The position numbers and the translations under genes were made by a program. A stretch of DNA of 64,000 bases from Flavobacterium aerium (lineage in GTDB: Bacteria > Bacteroidota > Bacteroidia > Flavobacteriales > Flavobacteriaceae), in assembly GCF_030766725.1 (NCBI RefSeq), contig NZ_JARQWR010000002.1, forward strand, positions 1 to 64,000, read 5' to 3'. Shown here in pieces: positions 49,396 through 58,894 of the stretch; within the stretch, counting starts at the first letter, position 1, and each line of letters opens with the position of its first letter. The notes under the pieces are model-generated. The model did no database searches and had not been told where the DNA came from. It was given only the letters and a program-made list of their open reading frames with translations.

Positions 49396-50595
49396 CTAAT
49401 TTTTGATGATTTTCTTAGTGAATTCCTGATTATCAATCACAACATTCAGCATGTATACACCAGATGGAAATTTAGAAATATCGATTTCAACATCAGAAGA
49501 AGTATCATTATTACTTAGTTTCTGAGCAACCACTTTTCTACCCATAACATCATAGATTTCATAATGTCCTTCGTTAGTAATTGTACTGTTCAATGTAAGC
49601 ATAAATTTGCCAGTGTTTGGATTAGGATAGATCTTAATGTCTAAATCCGATAAACCTACAGTAGCACTGTTACGAGCACCTGCACAACTAATAGCGGTTC
49701 TTGAAATGGTACCATTCGAGTTAGCCGTACTACCAGTAGCATTTTTGGCTTTAATAGAGTAAGTATATGTTGAACCTGCATTAATCAGATACGTATTCAA
49801 GAATGAATTACCTGTTAAATCAGGTGCATATAAATTACCATTTCTGTAAACATCATATGTAGTAGCATTAGACGATGTTGTCCAAGTTAAATTAATAGCG
49901 CTTTGCGTTCCGCTACAAGTAGTCGTTGCCGAAATAGTAAAACTACCCGGTGCAGCCGTAGCGCTACAGGTTAAGTTCAGGTCCGATTTTAAAGAATTAA
50001 AATAGGCTAAAGCAAAGTTATTTCTCCAACTGTCACTGTTTAATTTTGCAGCATCACCTGCTAAATCAACAAATCCAATTTCATTTAAACATGCAGTAGC
50101 CGAAGAGTAACGCAATACACCTAAATGATAATTTAAAAAGGTATTATCTTCTACACAACGACGATTCGCCCATGAACCATGTGTTACCATATCTGCCTGT
50201 ATCTTTTTTGCGAAAGCGATATCTGGAGCTGTATTAGCATCATCATAGGTACAATAGAAAGTTTCTGTTCCGGTTCCACCACCTGCATTACAATGAATAC
50301 TTAAGAAACGGTCAGCATTCCAGTTGTTAGACATTGTAGCACGTTGATTTACAGAAATCCATCCGTTTACATTGGTTGTACGTGTCATATGTGCTGTCCA
50401 AGTACAACTGTTTTGAATTAAGGTTCTGGTTTTTAGACCTACAGCAAGTGCAGTTTCTATTTCAGTAGCCGTTCTACCATCTGGATTATCACTGGTACTA
50501 GTACCATATCCATGTCCTGGATCAAGAACAATAATTTGAGCGTTCATTCCTAAAGTAAATAGTAATAAACCGAATATAAAAGTAATTTTTTTCAT
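49396..50595 (-). CDS. N-acetylmuramoyl-L-alanine amidase with fibronectin III and T9SS domains
   Basis: 399 residues. Signal peptide (ITFIFGLLLFTLGMNA), Amidase_3 domain (about 20-205) with zinc/catalytic residues in LDPGHG, TEIETALAV (Glu), and FLSIHCNAGG; then a fibronectin III domain (about 215-300) and a type A T9SS sorting domain (about 320-399: KIYPNPNTGKFMLTL, SGVYMLNVVIDNQEFTKKII). It cuts the amide between MurNAc and the stem peptide; export by T9SS suggests action on other cells or shed wall. The TolB-like gene precedes it by one base. Confidence 0.93.
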   Translation of the reverse strand: MKKITFIFGLLLFTLGMNAQIIVLDPGHGYGTSTSDNPDGRTATEIETALAVGLKTRTLIQNSCTWTAHMTRTTNVNGWISVNQRATMSNNWNADRFLSIHCNAGGGTGTETFYCTYDDANTAPDIAFAKKIQADMVTHGSWANRRCVEDNTFLNYHLGVLRYSSATACLNEIGFVDLAGDAAKLNSDSWRNNFALAYFNSLKSDLNLTCSATAAPGSFTISATTTCSGTQSAINLTWTTSSNATTYDVYRNGNLYAPDLTGNSFLNTYLINAGSTYTYSIKAKNATGSTANSNGTISRTAISCAGARNSATVGLSDLDIKIYPNPNTGKFMLTLNSTITNEGHYEIYDVMGRKVVAQKLSNNDTSSDVEIDISKFPSGVYMLNVVIDNQEFTKKIIKN

Positions 50596-50596
50596 C

Positions 50597-51451
50597 TTAT
50601 TTTAATTTTAGAGTTGCAGTAAAAATTCCTCCGCTTTTATCGTCAGCGAAAATAATTTTGTCTTTATAAACAGTAGGGTACATTTCAGCCAATACTTCAG
50701 TATTAGTAATCTTTTTCGTTTGTGCAGTTTCCACATTAAAAAGATATAATTCTGAATTTGTAACCACGTGTCCATCTCTGCTTTCGTCTAAAAATCCAAT
50801 AAGCGCTTTGTCATCCTCTGTCCAAGCTGTAGCAATTCCAGTACCTACTTTTTTAGCTTTAAAACTATTGTCGATAGAATACACATAGATGTCAGCACCA
50901 TTGTGTACCGCTACTTTTTTACCATCATGAGAAAGAATTGCATTGTAGAATTGTCCTTCATCTTCAGTAACCATCCATTGTTTTGAAGAAACTAAATCTT
51001 TAGCTTCAATTTTTAAGGTAGCAATGTTAGTATACACCACAATCTGTTGATCATTGTTAGTTTTACCTGTATATGAAGGTAAATAGTTGTGATCTACCTC
51101 TACAATTTTTGTGTAAGAGTTGTTGCGAACGTTGTAATTAACAACTTTGGAGTTAGAGTAATATTCATGCTCTGGTTTTTCTTTAAAATAAAAAGAATCT
51201 CCAGACAGATCCCAAGAATAGGCATAACCACTTCCTGATAAATCAGAAATTTTTTTTACACTATTATTCTTTAGCTCTAATAGATAAACCCCTTTAAGGT
51301 GCTCACCAGATAGTAATACAAATTCACCAGTGGGTGAGAATAATGGGTTCGTGTAAAAGCCATCAATGTCGATACGCTCGAGGCCATTAATTTTTTGTCC
51401 ATAAATGGAAATGCTCAAGAATAATGAGCACAACATAAGTAATTTATTCAT
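50597..51451 (-). CDS. TolB-like/WD40-like beta-propeller exported protein
   Basis: 284 residues. Signal peptide (LLMLCSLFLSISIYGQ). Repeats of the PD40/TolB type appear as NPLFSPTGEFVLLSGEHLKGVYLL, AYSWDLSGDSFYF, AILSHDGKKVAVHNG and TAWTEDDKALIGF. Single-propeller size. It is separated from the amidase by one base, so the two are translated from one message; it may present or regulate the amidase. The association is inference. Confidence 0.82.
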   Translation of the reverse strand: MNKLLMLCSLFLSISIYGQKINGLERIDIDGFYTNPLFSPTGEFVLLSGEHLKGVYLLELKNNSVKKISDLSGSGYAYSWDLSGDSFYFKEKPEHEYYSNSKVVNYNVRNNSYTKIVEVDHNYLPSYTGKTNNDQQIVVYTNIATLKIEAKDLVSSKQWMVTEDEGQFYNAILSHDGKKVAVHNGADIYVYSIDNSFKAKKVGTGIATAWTEDDKALIGFLDESRDGHVVTNSELYLFNVETAQTKKITNTEVLAEMYPTVYKDKIIFADDKSGGIFTATLKLK

Positions 51452-51591
51452 AATAAAGGATTTAGGTTAAATATAAAATTAACTTAAATTTTTATATAAA
51501 TAATCCCTTATGTGTTAAATTATTAACATTAAGTGTTGTTGCTGAGGTTGTTAGTGTGATTGAAAGGTTTGTTTATGGTAAAGATATTAGT

Positions 51592-52659
51592 TTAGTAAGT
51601 AAGCTTACGAATGGCTTCCTTTCGCATAGTATCATCTATTTGAAGTTCATTTTTAATATAAGAATCGATACCGCCATATTTAGTATCAATAACCTCAAAA
51701 GCAGCATTCAAGTAACGTTCATCTACACGCATAAAGTTTAGAATCACATGCTGATTAAGACGGGGTTTAATCACTTTGGCTATTTTTATTTTACGTAGAA
51801 TTTTTTCGGTTTTGCTTTTCAGAAAATGATTCGATAGCAAGTATTCATTTTTGATGGTTTCTCGATCTACATTCAAAATAGAAAAGATTAGAGCAGTTAT
51901 AATTCCTGTGCGATCCTTCCCCGCAGAACAATGGTATAATACAGGAGTATCAGATTCAATCGTTTTATGGATAACAGCACGTAAGGAAGTTACATTGTCT
52001 GAAACGATGCTTTGGTACAACTTCATCATTAGCTGCAAAGATTCATCTTCGGTTATTTCACCATTGATGACTTTGTTACGCATTTTGGTAAACATATCAC
52101 CATCATCTTCAATAGAAGGATAACTGAAATACTGTGCGGTACTAGGCAAATGATCTTCGTGACCTTTTATTTCTGTTTTAGTTCTTAAATCAATTACACT
52201 GCGGATATTCAGATTCTCGAATTTATCAAATTCTTTGTCTTGTAACTTAGAGAGATTGTCGGAACGGAAAATTTTACCCCACTGTACCGTTTTTCCATCT
52301 TTGGTTTTTATACCGCCTATATCTCTAAAATTAATGACTTTTTTAAAATCAATATGACGATTTGCAACAACTACTGTATCAGTAGGAGTGATTAAGTCAA
52401 AATAAGGACGTTGTTCCTGATTAGGAAGCTGAATTGTATGATCTTTCATAATATTATTTGGATTCCAAGAAGTAGGTTTGGCTTGAAGTTTAATTTGCGT
52501 AATTGGCATTTGAGGATCAATATATAAAGTATAATTTTCCTTTTTGTTGTCTACATAATTACTCTCTTTCAGTTGCTTATCAAAAGTGTTTGAAGGAAGT
52601 TTGACGCCACAGGAAACAATGGTTATTGAAAGGACCGAAATGCAAAGTAGATGCTTCAT
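51592..52659 (-). CDS. Tyrosine phosphatase-family lipoprotein
   Basis: 355 residues from the ATG at 52657-52659 (upstream TTG at 52698 rejected because the lipobox would be too far in). Lipobox IVSC at about Cys17. The phosphatase domain (about 115-345) has NFRDIGGIKTKDG, FRSDNLSKL, and the P-loop HCSAGKDRTG, that is Cys-x5-Arg, with VIDLRT earlier as the general-acid region. This branch (Y_phosphatase3) includes enzymes acting on phosphotyrosine and phosphoinositides. Location: periplasmic face of a membrane. Confidence 0.9.
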   Translation of the reverse strand: MKHLLCISVLSITIVSCGVKLPSNTFDKQLKESNYVDNKKENYTLYIDPQMPITQIKLQAKPTSWNPNNIMKDHTIQLPNQEQRPYFDLITPTDTVVVANRHIDFKKVINFRDIGGIKTKDGKTVQWGKIFRSDNLSKLQDKEFDKFENLNIRSVIDLRTKTEIKGHEDHLPSTAQYFSYPSIEDDGDMFTKMRNKVINGEITEDESLQLMMKLYQSIVSDNVTSLRAVIHKTIESDTPVLYHCSAGKDRTGIITALIFSILNVDRETIKNEYLLSNHFLKSKTEKILRKIKIAKVIKPRLNQHVILNFMRVDERYLNAAFEVIDTKYGGIDSYIKNELQIDDTMRKEAIRKLTY

Positions 52660-52844
52660 GAATGAAAGATAAAGAAATGTAGGCTGAAAGAAAAACAATT
52701 TGGATAAAATTAACGCACCAATTGTAAGATTAATACTAAAGATGTATAAAGGGAATGAAAGAATAAATTATAGGATGAGAATAAAATAAAATATTTTTCT
52801 AACTTCATAGTTTGACTATTACAGCAATTAAATAGATTAACGAA

Positions 52845-53354
52845 ATGATAATTACTGACCGATTAATTTTATCAAGACCAGAAAAGAGTGATGTTGCCCG
52901 ATATTTTGAAATAAATAGTGATCCTGCAACTAATATATTCAATCCACTTGGACCATTAAAAAACATTGAAGTAGCAGAGAATATTATGAGAGCTATTGTG
53001 GAACATTGGGAGAAATATAATTTTGGCGTTTGGAAAATTTCAGAAATAAAGAATCCAGAACATAGTATCGGTTTTGGAGGACTTAATTATAGGATGTATG
53101 GTGATGAATTAAAGCTAAATCTAGGATTCCGATTTGATGTTGCATTTTTTGGTAAAGGATATGCCACAGAACTAGCCAAAAGAGCTATTACATTTGCTTT
53201 TGAAGAATTAGAAGCAATAGAGGTTTTCGGACTTGTAAGGCCTAAAAATATTGCTTCAATTAATGTTTTGGAGAAATGCGGGTTTCTTTTAGAAGGAACA
53301 CTTAATGATGTCCCAAAAGAAGAAGAAAGCTTAGTATATTGTAAAAGTCAGTAA
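52845..53354 (+). CDS. GNAT-family N-acetyltransferase, RimJ/RimL type
   Basis: 169 residues. TDRLILSRPEKSDVARYFEI at the start, GFRFDVAFFGKGYATELAKRAI (acetyl-CoA loop, about 90-111) and VFGLVRPKNIASINVLEKCGFLLEGTL are typical of the ribosomal-protein type GNATs. Substrate unknown. Monocistronic. The following 245 bases to the AraC gene show no feature I can support. Confidence 0.9.
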   Translation: MIITDRLILSRPEKSDVARYFEINSDPATNIFNPLGPLKNIEVAENIMRAIVEHWEKYNFGVWKISEIKNPEHSIGFGGLNYRMYGDELKLNLGFRFDVAFFGKGYATELAKRAITFAFEELEAIEVFGLVRPKNIASINVLEKCGFLLEGTLNDVPKEEESLVYCKSQ

Positions 53355-53599
53355 CTTCCTTAGGCATTTCAATATTATTTTAGAATTGAAGGAAATATAC
53401 AGATTTGAAATTATTATGGATAATACGAAAATTAAAAAATCTAAGTTTAACTATTAGATATGATGTGAACTATTAAATTTTCCCTTTAGGAGTCATATTT
53501 GTGGGTAAACTATTGGATGACAATAAATAACGTATTAATTTTATAGATAGAAATACAAAGGCTCTATTATAGGTTTGTAAACGGCTAATACCAGAATAG

Positions 53600-54427
53600 A
53601 TGACTATTGAAAAAATACAGCAGATTCTCACTTTTTTGGAAGCCAATTATGATCGACAAATCGATCCCTTGGAATTGGAAGAAATTTCCAATTATTCCTA
53701 TCGAAATATACAACGTATTTTTAGCGCGATACTTCAGGAAACCATTGGAGATTTCTGTATTCGGCTAAAGCTTGAAAATGCCTATAAGAAATTGGTTTAC
53801 ACAGATCTTTCGATTGTTGAGGTTGCCTACGATGTAGGATATGGTAACAACCAATCTTTTGCCAAAGCCTTTAAGAATAAATTTCACATCACACCTCTAC
53901 AAGCCAGACAAAGTAAGAAATCACTTTTTGAAGAATACATTCAGCACAAAAAAGAACAGGATTTCCCCATCAGTTTTGAGTATGTATACAAAGAACCTGT
54001 ACACATTTATTACAAAACATTGATAAGTAATAATTATAATAATATGGCAATCAATGACTTTTGGGATGATATAATCGACGGAAATATAAGTATTCCAGTC
54101 TATAATACTTTTGGAATAATTGTAGATCAACCCATTATTTCAGATAAAGAGAAATCAAGATATGAAGCCGGTATTGACCAATGTGCTCATCCAAAATCAT
54201 ACCTTAAAAAAAGCATTTTTGGCGGTTGGTATGCCAAATATATACATGAAGGAAATTACGATACTATTGAGGAAACCTATCGTAAAATATACCATCGATG
54301 GCTGTATGAGAACAATTATGAGCTCGGTACATCCCCGATTATAGAACAGTATTATATCGATGAAAATTCAGGTACTGAATTAACAACAGAAATCTATGTT
54401 CCCATTCAACGAAAGTTGTCAAAATAA
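53600..54427 (+). CDS. AraC-family regulator with GyrI-like effector domain
   Basis: 275 residues. N-terminal AraC double helix-turn-helix (residues 8-105: YSYRNIQRIFSAILQETIGD, VAYDVGYGNNQSFAKAFKNKF), then a GyrI-like/SOUL-type ligand-binding domain (about 120-272: FGGWYAKYIHEGNYDTIEET, TEIYVPIQRKL). The SbmC/GyrI-like fold often binds small hydrophobic compounds. The agmatine-deiminase-like lipoprotein gene begins 57 bases downstream and may be a target. Confidence 0.91.
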   Translation: MTIEKIQQILTFLEANYDRQIDPLELEEISNYSYRNIQRIFSAILQETIGDFCIRLKLENAYKKLVYTDLSIVEVAYDVGYGNNQSFAKAFKNKFHITPLQARQSKKSLFEEYIQHKKEQDFPISFEYVYKEPVHIYYKTLISNNYNNMAINDFWDDIIDGNISIPVYNTFGIIVDQPIISDKEKSRYEAGIDQCAHPKSYLKKSIFGGWYAKYIHEGNYDTIEETYRKIYHRWLYENNYELGTSPIIEQYYIDENSGTELTTEIYVPIQRKLSK

Positions 54428-54453
54428 GACAATACTGTTATTCGAACTGGCCT

Positions 54454-54461
54454 TAGTTTTG
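54454..54461 (+). promoter_or_regulatory. -7 element upstream of the agmatine-deiminase-like gene
   Basis: TAGTTTTG matches TAnnTTTG and lies 23 bases before the ATG at 54485. No clean TTG -33 element, so it may depend on an activator such as the neighbouring AraC protein. Confidence 0.42.
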
Positions 54462-54484
54462 CCTATCTAAAAAAACAATACAAC

Positions 54485-55630
54485 ATGGAAACTAAAATTT
54501 TATTTACAGTAATTGCAATGGCACTTTTTAATTCATGCAATACCGACGAAAGTACGACGGAGGTAATACCAACACCCGATCCGTCTCAAATTTTGTACAA
54601 GATGCCAGAAGAATCAGAACCACACGAAGGAACTTGGTTACAATGGCCACACCAATACCAACACGGTGTTACCTACAGAAATGATTTGGATGCGACATGG
54701 GTTGCGATGACCAAAGCCTTACAAGCTACTGAAAAAGTACACATTATTGCTTACAATGCTACCGAACAATCCAGAATCATAGCTTTATTAAATACTGCAA
54801 ATGTTCCTTTGTCAAATGTTGATTTCAAAATCCAAAAAACAGACGATGTGTGGGTAAGAGACAACGGGCCAATTTATGTGCGTGACAAGCAAGGTAATTT
54901 AGTTATTGAAGACTGGGGGTTTAATGGTTGGGGAGGAAAATATGATTCGGCCAATTGTAATGCAGTACCAAGTTCAATAGGAGCTAGTACAGGAAAAACA
55001 GTAGTGAATTTGAACAGCGTAATGGTAAATGAAGGCGGTTCAGTTGAATTAGATGGACATGGTGTGCTAATGGCGACAAAAAGTGCGATCATCAGTCAGA
55101 GCCCAGCAAGTTCAGTCAGAAACCCAGGAATGAGTCAGGCGCAAGCGGAATCAAACTTCACAAAATACCTTGGAGCAACAAAATTCATTTGGTTAGAAGG
55201 AGGTTTTAGTGAAGATGATGTAACGGATATGCATATTGATGGAATTGCAAAATTTGTATCCAGTACAAAAATGGTCACCATGAACAATAACGATTTATCG
55301 GATTGGGGTCTTTCATCGACTGATATTACAACGCTATATGCAGCGTCCAATACAAGTAATCAAGTATATACTAAAGTAATCTTACCGCTAACCCAAAATA
55401 ATGTAACGACACAAACTGGAGAACACTTATCCTACAAAGGAAGTTATATTAATTACTATGTAGCTAATGGTAAAGTTTTAGTGCCAAATTACAATGATCC
55501 TAACGATGCTGTAGCAAATTCAATTATTGCAGGCTTATACCCAGGCCGAACAGTAGTAGGGATTGATGTCCGAAACCTCTATGCTAATGGCGGAATGGTA
55601 CATTGTGTTACACAACAGCAACCACAATAA
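54485..55630 (+). CDS. Agmatine deiminase/peptidylarginine deiminase-family lipoprotein
   Basis: 381 residues. A short signal peptide with lipobox FNSC (Cys18) exports it. The guanidino-modifying fold is complete: QWPH (about 53-56), TDDVWVRDNGP (119-129), NEGGSVELDG (182-191), TDMHIDG with His250, and the nucleophile Cys374 in GGMVHCVTQQ. Known cytoplasmic relatives turn agmatine into N-carbamoylputrescine; the secreted relative of Porphyromonas gingivalis deiminates peptidyl-arginine. The lipoprotein form here suggests an extracytoplasmic agmatine or arginine-peptide substrate. Confidence 0.9.
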   Translation: METKILFTVIAMALFNSCNTDESTTEVIPTPDPSQILYKMPEESEPHEGTWLQWPHQYQHGVTYRNDLDATWVAMTKALQATEKVHIIAYNATEQSRIIALLNTANVPLSNVDFKIQKTDDVWVRDNGPIYVRDKQGNLVIEDWGFNGWGGKYDSANCNAVPSSIGASTGKTVVNLNSVMVNEGGSVELDGHGVLMATKSAIISQSPASSVRNPGMSQAQAESNFTKYLGATKFIWLEGGFSEDDVTDMHIDGIAKFVSSTKMVTMNNNDLSDWGLSSTDITTLYAASNTSNQVYTKVILPLTQNNVTTQTGEHLSYKGSYINYYVANGKVLVPNYNDPNDAVANSIIAGLYPGRTVVGIDVRNLYANGGMVHCVTQQQPQ

Positions 55631-55642
55631 AATGAATAATAG

Positions 55643-55671
55643 AAATCCTCAGTATAAGCTGGGGATTTTTT
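55643..55671 (+). terminator. Terminator after the agmatine-deiminase-like gene
   Basis: AATCCTCAG with CTGGGGATT around a TATAAG loop, then six T. Confidence 0.75.
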
Positions 55672-55765
55672 ATGTATTTAACTTAAATTAAGGTTGTTGA
55701 TCATAAATTGATACTAAATGATTGTAGAATACGTTTCTTGAATACGAACTAAATACTAAATAAGT

Positions 55766-55975
55766 ATGAAAAAACAATTTTTAAACATTTTAATGGTATC
55801 ATCCATTATTACCACTATTGCTTTTTTAATGGATGGTGATATAAAAGAACCTAGTATGTTAATGAGGTTTGTAGAGTTTTTCGGAATGGTTGGAATAGTA
55901 TTTTTACTAACCTCAGTCGTTTACTTTATCTCTAGTTTTGTTCTTAAGAAAACTCAAAAAATGTTGAAATACTAA
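55766..55975 (+). CDS. Small two-span membrane protein
   Basis: 69 residues with two hydrophobic segments (about 7-22 and 38-60) and a Lys-rich C-terminus. No family recognised. It has its own terminator nine bases behind the stop codon. Probably a small inner-membrane protein; function unknown. Confidence 0.6.
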   Translation: MKKQFLNILMVSSIITTIAFLMDGDIKEPSMLMRFVEFFGMVGIVFLLTSVVYFISSFVLKKTQKMLKY

Positions 55976-55984
55976 AGTCATTTG

Positions 55985-56014
55985 AAAAACCTTAAAATAT
56001 ATTTTAAGGTTTTT
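55985..56014 (+). terminator. Terminator after the small membrane protein
   Basis: A near-perfect palindrome: AAAAACCTTAAAAT joined to ATTTTAAGGTTTTT with a tiny loop, followed by more T. Confidence 0.85.
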
Positions 56015-56199
56015 TTTATACACTATTTTGTATTCATAAAAACGAATAATTGTGCAAAGCTATAAAGCTTAAATTCCATTACTGTTAAAGAGCAAGCGCA
56101 AAGCAAACTATTCACTTTGCTTTACTAAATTTGTTTGATAGTACTTTTCTTTCCGAAGGAACGGAAAAGAGAATACAAATCATCCCATAGCGCTATAAA

Positions 56200-56799
56200 A
56201 TGAAAGAAAACTTTAGTACAGCACAATATTACATCCTTGAAAATGAATCGGTAAAACTAATCCCGTTAGCCCTTTCCGATTACGACCATTTAAAACCCTT
56301 TGCTATTCAGGAACCCGAATTATGGAAATTCTCTTTGCATAATGCAGGAAGTGAAGAAGGGATGAAAACCTATATTGATTTGGCTTTAAAAGATAAAGAA
56401 TCAGGAAAAGCCTATCCGTTTATTGTATTCGATAAAATACGCAATGAATATGCAGGATGTACACGACTGTATGATATCGATCACGTAAATAAAAATCTTT
56501 CTATTGGACACACTTGGTATGGCAAACAATTTCAAGGAACCGGACTTAACAAACACTGCAAATACCTACTTTTTGAATTTGTATTTGAACAAATAGCTTT
56601 CGAGCGTGTCGAATTCCGATTAGACAGTCAAAATGAACGAAGTATGAATGCGATTAAAAGCATTGGCTGTACCTATGAAGGTATTCTGCGTAGTAATGGC
56701 TATAAAATTGATGGTAGCCGAAGAGATTCTGCTGTGTTGAGTATTTTAAAGCAGGAATGGGTTGAATCTAAAAAAGAACTATTGAAAAACAAGCTTTAA
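56200..56799 (+). CDS. GNAT-family N-acetyltransferase, RimJ/RimL type
   Basis: 199 residues. ESVKLIPLALSDYDHLKPFA at the start, IGHTWYGKQFQGTGLNKHC (acetyl-CoA loop) and ERVEFRLDSQNERSMNAIKS then GCTYEGILRSNGYKIDGSRRDSAVL in parts mark the family. It belongs to the branch with a DGxxRD end seen in many uncharacterised acetyltransferases. Substrate unknown. Confidence 0.88.
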   Translation: MKENFSTAQYYILENESVKLIPLALSDYDHLKPFAIQEPELWKFSLHNAGSEEGMKTYIDLALKDKESGKAYPFIVFDKIRNEYAGCTRLYDIDHVNKNLSIGHTWYGKQFQGTGLNKHCKYLLFEFVFEQIAFERVEFRLDSQNERSMNAIKSIGCTYEGILRSNGYKIDGSRRDSAVLSILKQEWVESKKELLKNKL

Positions 56800-56810
56800 T
56801 ATGGAGGTAT

Positions 56811-56918
56811 TATTTGGGTTATTTTAAGTTCTATGAAAAATGTCTAAGATTAGGTTTTACTCCTGTTAGATTAGAAAATTTATCAGGAAGTAGAGCATGG
56901 ATTAATCAATACAAGTAG
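56811..56918 (+). pseudogene. Possible gene fragment
   Basis: A 35-codon frame without a start codon, reading YLGYFKFYEKCLRLGFTPV then RLENLSGSRAWINQYK and a stop. The composition is protein-like but it begins inside the end of the GNAT gene in another frame. It may be the remnant of a lost gene or a chance frame. Confidence 0.25.
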
Positions 56919-56986
56919 TGAAAATAGTTATATATTCGCCGTCGAAAAACGCCTAATTAGGCTTCTATTTATTTTAAATTATTTTT

Positions 56987-58021
56987 ATGAAAATAAAACT
57001 TTCACTTATTATCATTCTATCAATTTCAATGCTTTCTTTTGGCCAGGAATCTGTGAAAATTAAAAATGAAATCTCAAATTTATTTGCAAAGGCTGACAAA
57101 AAGAATCTTCAAAATGTGTTGCCCTTTGAAATAAATAACAGAACAGGTTTAATAGATGCTCATTCTAAAAAAACAATACTGAGTCCCATTGAAGAATTCC
57201 AAATTAATGTATTATTTAATCCCGTCATGAAAGGATATTATAAAGGCTATGAATTTGAAATTGACTCAAAAGATTTTAAAATAACAGTTACAAAAAATGC
57301 CACAGACACTATGGATTTAGTTCCTGTACTAGACTGTAGCCCGAGTGAAAATTCAAGGAATAACCCTATTGTTTCTACTGAAAATAATTTCAAAGGATTT
57401 TCAGTAGATGAAAAAGGAAATTTACAAAACTGTTCGGATATTTATAAAGAGGGGAGTTTTAAGGATGTTTATCCTTTTAAATATAAAGGAAAATATTATG
57501 CAATAGCAAAAAAGAAAATGACCCATGGTGAGAAACGATATGGTATAATAGATACAGAAGGAAATTCTTTGCCAGGATTTGATTTTATTCATGAAGGAAT
57601 ATCGTTGAACGAATTAGCAAGTAATGATGACAATGCTTGGTTTATTATTAATGGACAACAAAATTATTCTTGTGATAAATTACTAGAGAAAGCATCCTTT
57701 ATGAGCATAAAAGGAGAAGAGAAATTAAAAGGAGAATTTCCGAACTATCCTTCTGCGGATATATTTGGAATAGAAGCAAATGCTTCAGGATGTCTTACTT
57801 TTACAGGAGTTCTGGATGTTGAAAAAATGGAATGGATCGTGAAGCCACAGTCAAAAATAAAAATCAGATGGATGGATTATACTTCTAAAGTTGCTTTAAA
57901 TATTAAAAATACTCAAGATAAATCAAAAGCGAAAATCTATGTCAAGGTATTAGATGATGATGCTATTTATTACATGGATCTAGATTTAAAAAACAAATAC
58001 TTTCCTATAAAAAAATCATAA
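56987..58021 (+). CDS. Exported protein of unknown function
   Basis: 344 residues with a signal peptide (SLIIILSISMLSFGQ). The mature part is beta-rich. A Cys pair (VLDCSPSEN near 117 and LQNCSD near 146) and a later pair (YSCDKLLEKAS, ASGCLTF) could form disulfides in the periplasm. It has WG-repeat-like phrases (GEKRYGIIDTEGNSLPGFDFIHEG) but not a full repeat array. No family recognised. Ends at a strong terminator. Confidence 0.75.
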   Translation: MKIKLSLIIILSISMLSFGQESVKIKNEISNLFAKADKKNLQNVLPFEINNRTGLIDAHSKKTILSPIEEFQINVLFNPVMKGYYKGYEFEIDSKDFKITVTKNATDTMDLVPVLDCSPSENSRNNPIVSTENNFKGFSVDEKGNLQNCSDIYKEGSFKDVYPFKYKGKYYAIAKKKMTHGEKRYGIIDTEGNSLPGFDFIHEGISLNELASNDDNAWFIINGQQNYSCDKLLEKASFMSIKGEEKLKGEFPNYPSADIFGIEANASGCLTFTGVLDVEKMEWIVKPQSKIKIRWMDYTSKVALNIKNTQDKSKAKIYVKVLDDDAIYYMDLDLKNKYFPIKKS

Positions 58022-58070
58022 GTATTTTGAGTGTAATCATTACTATAATACATACGTATGATTTATAAAA

Positions 58071-58108
58071 ACAGAAAAAGCTTCAGTTTTTACTGAAGCT
58101 TTTTCTGT
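58071..58108. terminator. Long bidirectional terminator
   Basis: Seventeen-base perfect stem from ACAGAAAAAGCTTCAGT (58071-58087) to 58092-58108 with a TTTT loop. Follows the exported-protein gene. The tRNA terminator at 61085 has the same GCTTCAGT core. Confidence 0.9.
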
Positions 58109-58256
58109 TCTGAATGATAAGATATACCTTTACAGCAGTATAAAACGACTGTGTAAATGGAGATGAAATTAATCTATACTAGTCCTGAAATTAGTTTTAT
58201 ATTAGCCACCATAAAGAAAGCAAATAGCGGAAAATTTATCATAAATCTATGATCAA

Positions 58257-58805
58257 ATGAAAATGAAGAATAAAGTCCAAGTTTTGAGGGAAGAAAAAAA
58301 CATGACTCAAACTGAACTTGCAGAAAAATCAGGACTTTCATTAAGAACAATTCAAAGGATTGAAGCAGGTAATATCCCAAAAGGTTTTACTTTAAAATCC
58401 ATTGCCCAATCTTTGGAAACCAAACCAGAAAATCTAATATCTACTCTTGACGAGAATACTAAAATAGACAGAGCAAAATTAATTAATCTTTCTGCTTTGT
58501 TGGGACTTCTCATTCCATTTGGAAATATTGTTTTTCCTTTAATTTTAACCTACAAAACAAAAGATCCAATAAATAAAGAACTTGGAAAAAGTATAGTAAG
58601 TATTCAAATTCTTTTGACAATCATTCTCTCCGTTTTGATGATTATAAGCCCATTCATTCAAAAAGCATTATCAATAAAATTTCCTTTATTTATTCTCTTC
58701 TTAATTGCTCTTATAGGTTTAAAACTATTTGTGATTATCAAGAATGGAATTAGTTTGAATCAAAAAGGGGATTTGTGTATTAAATTGAAAACCAGTTTTT
58801 TATAA
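58257..58805 (+). CDS. Membrane-bound XRE helix-turn-helix protein
   Basis: 182 residues. XRE helix-turn-helix at residues 5-60 (VQVLREEKNMTQTELAEKSG, LSLRTIQRIEAGN), then three or four spans (about 75-95, 108-130, 138-158) of the DUF4870-like kind. The protein would place a DNA-binding domain on the inner face of the membrane. A second ATG lies two codons inside (58263). Regulators of this design may sense membrane state; targets unknown. Confidence 0.82.
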   Translation: MKMKNKVQVLREEKNMTQTELAEKSGLSLRTIQRIEAGNIPKGFTLKSIAQSLETKPENLISTLDENTKIDRAKLINLSALLGLLIPFGNIVFPLILTYKTKDPINKELGKSIVSIQILLTIILSVLMIISPFIQKALSIKFPLFILFLIALIGLKLFVIIKNGISLNQKGDLCIKLKTSFL

Positions 58806-58894
58806 TTATAGTCGTAAAATTGACGTAAAAATGTCATATTGTTTTTGCTAGAAAATCGATTTTTAAAGCGGAATCTTGCAAGAAAAACAACAGT

